Shown: one piece after another, positions 56,542-64,000 of the stretch | Numbering within the stretch: the first letter of the stretch is position 1 | Layout: each line of letters starts with the position of its first letter | DNA from: Lineus longissimus | Taxonomy: Eukaryota; Nemertea; Pilidiophora; Heteronemertea; Lineidae | Direction: 5' to 3' | Assembly: GCF_910592395.1 (NCBI RefSeq) | Contig: NC_088310.1 | Coordinates: 28,163,491-28,227,490, forward strand | Length of the DNA: 64,000 bases | Position numbers and translations under genes: made by a program | The notes under the pieces: generated by a model | Databases searched by the model: none | Told to the model about the DNA's origin: nothing | Seen by the model: only the letters and a program-made list of their open reading frames with translations

Positions 56542-56980
56542 TGGACCATGAACAACGAGATCGAGAAACGGATCAACGCATTTGAGCTCAACTGGAGACT
56601 ACTCAACATTCACTACACATCTCACACCACAAACGTCCAAGTACGAAAGCTGGTCATCCAGTACATCGGCGTCATGACAGCCTCCTACACTTTGCCAAGA
56701 AGAAAAAGCTGAGGTGGTTCTGTCATGTCACGGGAGCCAAGGAATCGTTAGCAAATACCATCTTGCAGGGCACAGTAGAAGGTCACCGTCGACACGGCCA
56801 TCCAAAGAGAATTTGGGTGGACGACGTGAAGCACTGGACTGGAAGAAAGACCAGTGAGCCGATCCAAAGAGAGAACCTTATGGTGCTGCATCGTGAATGG
56901 CACAGGGTCTCCCCAATAGCCGTATGGCTGCGGGAAATGCTCATGATGATCATGATGTTTGAGAACTCTGGGGTAAAATG
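56542..56980 (+). pseudogene. RTE-like non-LTR retrotransposon, C-terminal reverse transcriptase remnant
   Basis: The translation carries the typical tail of RTE-type reverse transcriptases: EKRINAFELNWRLLNIHYTS, TTNVQVRKLV, then in another frame KKKKLRWFCHVTGAKESL, EGHRRHGHPKRIWVDDVKHW. One frameshift lies near 56,690-56,700. It ends in ATGATGATCATGATG-like sequence, as many RTE 3' ends do. The 5' part is missing, so the copy is dead. Confidence 0.75.
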
Positions 56981-57275
56981 ACACTATCATAGTAAATGTC
57001 ACTCTCTTTTTGGTCCGATGTGCGAAAACTACAGACCCGATGTCCATCACCTTTATTGGTGACAGAATTTTAACTACCAGGCGCTAAACATACAATTTTA
57101 AAAGATGTATAAACTGGTAGATAATTAACTATAGCAACCTAACAAACGATAATACACATCTGCCACTATGAATTGCGGGATTTTTTCTTTCAGGTTATTT
57201 GATTATGTTCACCATGTGTCTCTAGTTTTCACTTCGACGATCAATCCATGGGTTTACCTCTCTGGCTCTATCCCG

Positions 57276-57371
57276 TACTGTACTCACTTACCATTGGTAC
57301 TGTGTGTTACTGCACTCACTTACCATTGGTACTGTGTGTTACTGTACTCACTTACCATTGGTACTGTGTGT
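57276..57371. repeat. 32-bp tandem repeat, 3 copies
   Basis: ACTCACTTACCATTGGTACTG recurs at intervals of exactly 32 bp (CACTTA at 57,285, 57,317 and 57,349), with one T/C difference. On the minus strand each unit holds TGGTAAGTGAGT, a good donor consensus. Confidence 0.9.
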
Positions 57372-58353
57372 TTTTTAAGATATCAAATTGTGTGCTGAAA
57401 CATCCGTCCATCCATCCATCGTCCGCCTTGATTAACAACAAAAACTACGTTTATGAATCTTGTTGCTAATTCCTCTGTCGTTCGTGGTCCTGGTCATACG
57501 CCGGCGCAGTGATTGTGTGATGAGGCGGTCCTACTATAATATGCTTGAAAATTATGTCTGCTTTAGATAATATGTCCTGGTCTGTGGTTTTTATCACCAA
57601 CGCCATCTCGGCATTTAAAAGGAAACATTAGAATTGTCACGAACTATTGTCTGTTGGGGCGAATCTCATCGCGATCCGAAAAGTTAGCTACCTCTGTGTT
57701 GTGGTATGTAAACATTTATAAAGAGATGGACTCCATTGTCGAATTATCATTAGTTTTTATATCAAGTGTGCTTTACTCAATACAACAATTACTAATGACT
57801 GATAATGTGCAAAAATCATCTTTGTTTCGAAAATATGTAATTTACATCAAGCATTACAATTGAACATAATCGTAACTTTTGATGTCATTTCGTATGTCGA
57901 GATATTTAGGTCCTGGTGTTGGTTCTATAAGAGAAGAATCCGCTGATTCGAGTTCGTATCATTTTCCTATCAATGCATCCATAAAAGGTTGTAGTTTTGC
58001 ATCTGAGTATAATACTACATGTAGGGTAATGGGTAAAAATAAATATCTTTAGGCTGATTCCATAAAGATGACCAAAACGATACACTAACGATGATATTAA
58101 ATAAACGTATGTACATGTACAGTATAAAGAATGTGGATGTTCTAACATTAAGTCCAATGTTTCCATGTTCTCACTCAGCTTCCTAGATAAGCAAACGCAG
58201 GGTCATCTTTCAGTGTAGAAAGTATTGAACACGAGTTGACATTGTTATTTACAGCCATACCATAATACTTGTAGCTTCTGACAATCTCTGCATGCTATTT
58301 ACATTGCGTTAGTATACAAAATTCTGTTCAATCCAAAGTCAAGAAAATGTTCC

Positions 58354-58359
58354 TTTATT
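58354..58359 (-). terminator. Gene B poly(A) signal AATAAA
   Basis: AATAAA on the minus strand, about 110 nt downstream of gene B's stop codon, at the expected place for 3' end formation. Confidence 0.65.
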
Positions 58360-58468
58360 CCACTTAAGGATATGATGTATATCACCCAAAAAAGATTATT
58401 TTGCGCGTGGTTTTCCAACCCATTGTCTAAGCTAACATGGTTAAAATCGCCTCTGGTTGGTATCTTGT

Positions 58469-58556
58469 TTAGATGGGTCCCTTGTCGTGAGCAGCGTAAT
58501 TAAAGTTGAATGTGTCCACATCATAACTTTCGGGGTGGAGTTGTTTCTTTGGTGGT
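58469..58556 (-). CDS. Gene B last exon: cytoplasmic tail end
   Basis: 88 nt (acceptor TTCCAATTCCAG), reading KPPKKQLHPESYDVDTFNFN and ending HDKGPI then TAA at 58,469-58,471. The tail is short and lacks similarity to gene A's tail. Confidence 0.82.
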
Positions 58557-61500
58557 CTGGAATTGGAAATAAATGTTAATGCTTCTTAGACTAGAAGGTG
58601 CATATTGGCTGCCTTAAGGATACCACTCGTAATGTAAAACCTGGTGGTAGGTTCGATGGGAATTTCATCCGTTCTTTTTATACGTTGAAGTTTGTTTCCG
58701 ACTACATATGCATCGTAAAGAAAGCTTCATTTGGGAGACACCGAATTGTCCAAACTAATTACAGGTAGATTTTAAGGCGTGCCAACTTACTGGCGTTGAA
58801 CAACTATCCTAAAGTCTCCTCTTCTTCAACTGAAGGATGGAAAATACGGTAGATTGACATGATTTTAGGGGTGCTTTTGACGATACCCGTCGATAGGGCA
58901 TGAATAGAATGTTATGACTTACTTTGGTTGAGATGGTTTGGATTTGCACAGCCCATGGGATATGCATGCCTTGATGGCGAATGCCAGACCGCAGAGAAGC
59001 CCGATGAAGCCGAGGATTCCCAGCACGATCCAGAGTGGCAGCAGATCCGGTCCCTGGCCGTACTTGGTGACCGACACTATATCGTAAGTGCCAAATCCAT
59101 AGATGTTGCCAGCGACTAACTTCTCACTGGTGAGGTAATCTATGAGTTCGTCCTGGCTGACGAATGATACTTTCTGTTCCTTGTTGGTTTTCTGGAATGT
59201 CCTGTCGTCCGTCAGGGCAAAACAGGTGACCACCGTGCTGAAGAAACCAATCAGAGTTTAAGAGTAGTTAAGATGAAGTGGAGGGATTGCGTTGTGACCT
59301 AATTCCAACAAGGGCTGAAGAAGTGAGTAAGTATAACAACTAAACGGAAAATCTTTCCTGATAAAGTCACTTGCTGAACCTATCTAATGAAAAATATACA
59401 CACATAGGTTCGTTTCGTTAATATTTTGACTAGACCTCAAGATACGTTATCATAACTATTTACCACTTACATCAAGCAAGTTGCTAAAGACTTCCTGCCT
59501 TGATTGGCCAATATGAAAATCTACCAAATCTTGCTGCCTTTTCTTTGAACACCATGCTAGAGAGAGTGTCTAGTGACAACAGTACACTATGGCAGGGGCG
59601 GTCGATAAAGCGATAAATCTACACGTTGACATCTGAACCCGTATATGCTTACTTCACGCCCTTAGCTGATTTTTCCGGACAAATTCCCTTGCATGGCTTA
59701 CAAATGTTGGATATGCTCTGCTCGAACTCGACTAACTGTGAGTCGGAGAAGTCCCCTATTCCTACAGCAACTTCAATGTTGATCATCACATCATCCTTTA
59801 CGTACGTGTTCACGCGAATGTAGACGTAACTAAAATCAAAAATAGAACCAGTTACGATAAAAAGCTTCGTTTCTGTCAATTTATCTGCAATGCGAAGATA
59901 TCGCTCTCCCACACAAAGCACAAGGCATGAATACTGAAACGCAACCTTGACTACTTTTAATACTGTGGCCTTTCCCGAGAGAGAAACACTCGCTTTAAAC
60001 ATTTTTCATAGGCATACTCACTTGGAATAATATGGTGGTTTGTCGTTATCGTTTGCACGAGCACTCATCCAGTATTTTTGGTTCGTCCCCAGCGTCTTCT
60101 CAGCAATTATACTCTTCGCTTTGATGTTGGTGTAATCGACATAGAGTTTTCCTGACGCGGTACCAAGCTGGATACCTTCAGCCTTCTCAACAAGAAAGTA
60201 GGTAATGGAGGACTTCGCTGAAGATAACGAGCAAAGAGTGGCCTCAATAGCACATCTCGCCGCATAGATCGCGCTTGGTATTCGCTGCGTTTCCCACACA
60301 CAAGGTGGGGTGAAAGAGATGCGGCAGGAAGCACTTTTGTGGTGAATGTATATTAGGCTATTTCGCCGCGATGTTAGCCAGTCGTTCCATCTCCCTTTCT
60401 CTTAATCTACGTATTCCAGTGGTCCTTATACACGATCGCATATGCATTGCCCTCGTCTTTGTGGCCAACAGTTTGTACATCGCGTAGTACAGCCTTATAT
60501 GCAAAGATCCGCCTCAAGAATGTATTTGATATAAATTCATAAAAGCTTTGAAGATTTTAGAATTACATTTGTTTGAATCAAATATGATGCAATGCTGAAA
60601 ACTTGAATAGAGAGAGATGTGCAGAAAGATTCAACTTACGCTGATCCAGGTCACTGGCCGACACCTTCCCAATCACAAACCCATCCTTCTCATTGTAAGC
60701 AACGAAGAAGTTGTAGAAGTCTTTGTCCATGGTGGGTCGGTGGTCGTTTTTTCCGATGACTGCTATGTCCACTGACAAGGTCGTGGACATTTGAGAGAAG
60801 GCTGCGCCCTGTCGTACCGTCACCGTGAAATTGAGCTGGAAGAAGGCAAGGAAATTAAAGTTCATGAATTCATTAGCACATCGAAATCACAAAGGTACTG
60901 GCAAAGCTATACGATCTCTTCTACTTGGCGCTGACTTTACCAGGGTATCGCATTACTGTGACAGTGCCGTGAAGTCAATTTTGTCCAACATGACGTCACA
61001 CACCCTAGTGAAACTCAGCACCGCCTATTTAGACAGCCGTTTTAGGTGGTGTCAATTATTGTTATTCTGTTTAAATAATCCGTGGGCTAGGTTTTACTTT
61101 AAGTCTTATATCAGTTCATGCGCAATTTGTTTGTGATGTTCAACATCGGTAATTGGGTGTCTTGTTTTAAGTTCTTGTGAAAAAGTAAAACGAACACGGT
61201 GACAGCAGCAGTACATGTGTGGGACGCAATCCAGATGGACTGAAGACATGCATAACCCATCGAGTCTGAAGAGAATGTTTTGGGGTACATTTCGAATGGT
61301 ATTTGCTTTGAGCAGAGATGTAGTTGGAAAGCGCAGTGATAATTGCTATCGTATTATAATACGACAGGACATGTAAGATAGATACAGATATCTTGTGTGG
61401 CCCGGGCCCTGGCCCTGTAACGGATACGCGTATCTTTAACAAGTTTGTAGAGCCAACTCACTGTTGTTCCGCCTTCAAGGTTCAGCGTTTTTTTCGTTGT

Positions 61501-63412
61501 CATGATAGGATTACTACCGCTGCTACCGAAATGGAAATACTGGTCTGCCAGGGTTGCTTCCTTTTCGATGCCCACGTCTTTTATTTCATATGTTATTGGG
61601 TTGGTAGTGGTATCATCCTTATCCGAACAGGAGACCGTCAGCACTGGCGTATCATGAGGGGTGTTCTCCTGGAGTTCTGCTTCGAATTTGTAATCTTTGC
61701 AGATGGTCGGATTGTCGTCCACGTCTGTGATTTTGCATGTCACCGTCACGTCACCTCCGTTAGCGATACGCAAACCACGATGGTCCCGGGCATTGACATC
61801 TGTTTAAGAAAAGGCGTAGCTGAAGTTGTTTATTTCTCTGATCCATTCATAATTTGAACTGCAGTTTGTGTTTTGGATGTAAGTGCATGCAGTGTTGATA
61901 TTTACTCTTCTCAACACAGATAATTTTTGTGGGCCACAACTTTTTTTTAAAAGCTCTTCGCAACATTAAACTGAATATACTCTGCGTTAAGATCTATAGA
62001 ACTGATAGTTATGTACATGTACGTGAACCTTGATTTAATAGTGTATTAACCAAATATACATGATTATACATAAGACTGGGGCGAGGCAAAGCAATAGTGT
62101 CCCATTAGAACAGGATATCAACTGTATGGTACCGTATAATCCCCCAGAGAGAACCATGATCAGCCCCACGACCCGCATACAAGTCATAAACCCGATCACC
62201 CACACCCCAGTAAGGACTCAACGGCACTCGTTTACTGTACATTACATGACCTATCATTCACTCTTGAAAATAAGGTTTTTGAGTTTTGCACTCCCCTGAA
62301 ACATTTCAAAGGGTTGCATATTGTACCCGTTCAAAACACCAGCTTAAAAAGAGTGTACATCAGAAAGACTGCTTCTTCTTAATCAGATCTTAGTCTCGAT
62401 TTTTTATTGGTTTCAACTTACACAGGTTAAAGGTTCCTTTCCTGGGGTTAACCGGGTCTTCTCTGTCGATCAGTGCGTTAACGACAAGATACCCATCCAC
62501 GTGTCCTGCCCCCGTCACATTCACATTGCTCATCCGGAATAATTCGCTAAACTTTCCCTCGACGAAGTATTCAACTGATTCAGGCCATTTGCCGAGACAG
62601 TTTGGCCCTGGGAATTTGTCCACATCGAAGGCTCTGAATGGGTAAATACCTGTTGATACGGTTGTCCCGATCGGCTGAAAGGGAAAAGAAGAGTTGATAA
62701 ACCACTTGACGTAAAATGCTGCAAATATCAAGTGTCACTTTCATTACAGGTACCATACATCTCACCAATCGTCATCATATCTCACCAATCGTCATCATAT
62801 CTCACCAATCGTCATCCTTTTTTGGCGCCAAGTTAACCAACTCTGGCTCAGTCAAGCATCAGACTGACCATGTTTGCGGTCCTGACTTTAAGTGTTTTAT
62901 TCATACTTATTTCCCGAGTTTTGTATCATGTCGAACTTAGCTTGAGGACAGAAACCGTGGGTGTCAAGCTCCTCTGCTACTGCCCTCAGTGGCATACAGG
63001 GGCAGGTCCTATTGGACAGGCTCTCTCCCTCTGCCTTCGAAACCTTTCGTGAAACAAAGAAACACTTCCATACTGTTTCTCGCTGTCACACAAAGAAATT
63101 ATCAGTGGGCCATTTTTAACTTCACGCCTCCTCCTTTCCAACATTAGATTGGCACCACCAATCTGTCCCTTTAACTTACCGTATTCTCCGCTACCTCACA
63201 TGTAGACGTAGTTTCGTAGAACCGAGGTCGTTCGTTGATATCGATGACCTGTACCTCGACCTTGTGCATTCTGGTCTTCAACTTGGGATCGGCGATATTA
63301 GGGGGGATTGTTGCTCCAAAAAGATCCTCTGCGTATATTGACATGTTGTAGTTGTTTTGTTCCTCATAGTTGAGAGGTCTTGCTCTCAGATCACTCGCGT
63401 ATCGCGTAACCG
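58469..63412 (-). CDS. Gene B: cadherin-type membrane protein, 3' part (8 exons; 5' end outside window)
   Basis: About 597 C-terminal residues of a single-pass protein: three complete and one partial cadherin-like repeats, a membrane-proximal domain, a TM segment and a tail of about 45 residues. Exons: 63,180-63,412; 62,422-62,674; 61,462-61,799; 60,640-60,835; 60,022-60,217; 59,653-59,829; 58,923-59,237; 58,469-58,556. All junctions are GT-AG and phases agree throughout. Cadherin marks: VIDINERPRF, CEVAENTPIGTTV, FNLYVNARDHRG, ITDVDDNP, LQENTPHDTPVLTVSCSD. It lies head-to-tail upstream of gene A. The last cadherin repeat and membrane-proximal exons share phase and motifs with gene A (FYNFFVAYNEKDGFVIG against gene A's LYNFEMMYNDTKGHVLG). 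Whether gene B also carries the CxPG modules cannot be seen here. Confidence 0.85.
58923..59237 (-). CDS. Gene B exon: membrane-proximal domain and TM
   Basis: 315 nt, phase 2-2 (acceptor GGTTTCTTCAG, donor AA|GTAAGTCA). Marks: VVTCFALTDDRTFQK, ELIDYLTSEKLVAGNIYGFG, then hydrophobic LWIVLGILGFIGLLCGLAFA and a basic/Cys cytoplasmic start KACISHGLCKSKP. Confidence 0.88.
59653..59829 (-). CDS. Gene B exon: membrane-proximal domain
   Basis: 177 nt, phase 2-2, the same length and phases as gene A exon 41. Marks: YVYIRVNTYVKDDVMINIEV, DSQLVEFEQSISNICKPC. The Cys-rich end (CKPCKGICPEK) parallels KLCAPGC of gene A. Confidence 0.85.
60022..60217 (-). CDS. Gene B exon: last cadherin repeat
   Basis: Phase 1 to 2, 196 nt (acceptor TTATCTTCAG, donor AA|GTGAGTAT). 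Marks: KSSITYFLVEKAEGIQLG, GKLYVDYTN, YWMSARANDND. Paralogous to gene A exon 40. Confidence 0.85.
60640..60835 (-). CDS. Gene B exon: cadherin repeat end and start of last repeat
   Basis: Phase 0 to 1, 196 nt (acceptor TTCTTCCAG, donor C|GTAAGTTG). Marks: LNFTVTVRQGAAFSQMS, VIGKNDHRPTMDKDFYNF, VIGKVSASDLD. Confidence 0.87.
61462..61799 (-). CDS. Gene B exon: cadherin repeat end and next repeat
   Basis: Phase 1 to 0, 338 nt (acceptor CTTAAACAG, donor ACA|GTGAGTTG). Marks: VNARDHRGLRIANGGDV, ITDVDDNPTICKDYKFEAEL, QENTPHDTPVLTVSCSDKDD, NPITYEI. Confidence 0.9.
62422..62674 (-). CDS. Gene B exon: cadherin repeat
   Basis: Phase 0 to 1, 253 nt (acceptor CCCTTTCAG, donor T|GTAAGTTG). Marks: PIGTTVSTGIYPFRAFDVD, VNALIDREDP, GTFNL. 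An insertion with two Cys or acidic groups (KFPGPNCLGKWPE) departs from the standard repeat. Confidence 0.86.
62761..62820. repeat. 20-bp tandem repeat, 3 copies
   Basis: CTCACCAATCGTCATCATAT is repeated three times at exactly 20 bp, the last copy ending CCTTT. It lies within the gene B intron 62,675-63,179. Confidence 0.95.
63180..63412 (-). CDS. Gene B exon: cadherin repeat end and next repeat start
   Basis: Phase 1 to 0, 233 nt (acceptor GTCCACAG, donor ACG|GTAAGTTA). Marks: RPLNYEEQNNYNMSIYAED, VQVIDINERPRF, CEVAENT. It is the 5'-most exon of gene B in the window. Confidence 0.87.
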
Positions 63413-63478
63413 CTGTGGACGAAGAAACAAATATTTAAATAATCATGCTCTGAAATGCCACGCCGTTCTTTGAGTATA

Positions 63479-64000
63479 TTTGGCAAGCCGCTCGCCGAAC
63501 AGGCATCTTTTTTTGTCCTGTTTGGAGAGCCGCTTGCCAAACAGCACTAAAAAGCCACCCTGTTCGGCAAGCCGGGCTTGCCAAACAGGGCAAAAATACT
63601 ACCCTCTTTGGTGAGCCGGAGAGGTTACAACATGTTGGCCAATCAGAGAGCAGTGACGTCATATTCGAATTTATATGCGCATATTTAACAATGGCCGACT
63701 TCCCGCTCTCGATTCAATTTCTGTTACTAAACTCGGGTTTTGGTCAATGATCCATGAAGAAGCATGTACATGTACATGACTGTATGGATTTACAAAAAAA
63801 GTCATAAACGTGATTTAACTGATAAGCATGTTAAATGCATTAGTGTGCATTTCTAAAGGCGTTTCACTGTAACTCCAGTGTTGCTGACCGTGTTGCCACG
63901 AATGATAATGAGCTTCTGGATGGTTGAATATGCATGAGTTCGGCTCTCCATCTAGGGGAGAAAAAAAGGCGCTGTTTGGTAAGCCGGGCTTGCCAAATAG
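63479..64000. repeat. Cluster of palindromic repeats (TTTGGCAAGCC/GGCTTGCCAAA)
   Basis: Imperfect palindromes built on TGTTTGGCAAGCC and its complement occur at 63,479-63,503, 63,517-63,544, 63,558-63,590 and 63,971-64,000, with a half copy near 63,601-63,624. The third copy is an almost perfect palindrome of about 33 bp. The cluster lies in the intron 5' of the first visible gene B exon and may continue past the window. Confidence 0.9.

Larger units (their letters stand above)
53288..58353. other. Intergenic region between genes A and B
   Basis: No coding exon recognised. It should contain gene A's promoter (high-coordinate side of 53,227), but no TATA box or other core element was convincing. 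Contents seen: a two-copy direct repeat near 54,660-54,715 (GTCCAACATCCCTTCCTTG), an RTE-like retrotransposon remnant near 56,542-56,980, and a 32-bp minisatellite at 57,276-57,371. Confidence 0.6.

Overview
The window is metazoan genomic DNA. It has multi-exon genes with GT-AG introns of a few hundred bases, cadherin ectodomains, tRNA-derived SINE copies and a non-LTR retrotransposon remnant. Base composition, intron size and protein families fit a marine invertebrate (spiralian, ambulacrarian or cephalochordate), but nothing fixes the phylum. Exon coordinates were derived by hand from splice consensus, reading phase and module homology.

Layout. Positions 1-23,316: no gene recognised; only simple inverted repeats, G-tracts and one stretch of odd composition. 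Positions 23,317-53,227 (minus strand): one large gene, here 'gene A', with 44 coding exons (about 4,343 residues once a single extra base in exon 4 is discounted). In order it encodes a signal peptide, 21 tandem modules of about 150-165 residues, 7 cadherin-like repeats, a membrane-proximal domain, one transmembrane segment and a tail of about 117 residues. Positions 53,228-58,353: intergenic, with an RTE-like retrotransposon 3' remnant (about 56,542-56,980) and a 32-bp minisatellite. Positions 58,469-63,412 (minus strand): 3' part of a second cadherin gene, 'gene B', whose 5' end lies beyond the window. Its membrane-proximal exons match gene A's in phase and partly in length. Positions 63,420-64,000: an intron with a cluster of palindromic repeats.

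The main object of interest is gene A. Its 21 modules share a cysteine pattern, a Y-x-D-x(n)-N-N motif and a C-x-P-G end that lies exactly on a phase-1 splice donor, so each module is a shuffling-competent phase 1-1 unit. The modules fall into classes that repeat as higher-order cassettes, including a four-module tandem duplication with a recently homogenised tract. I do not recognise the module family with certainty; it resembles the CARDB-type Ig-like adhesion fold. Joined to cadherin repeats and a membrane anchor, it looks like a large cell-surface adhesion or recognition protein. In module 3 a 63-bp minisatellite (8 copies) has multiplied the exon's own 5' splice site, creating eight in-frame donors that could insert 0-7 extra 21-residue units. 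Genes A and B are head-to-tail paralogues in their 3' halves.
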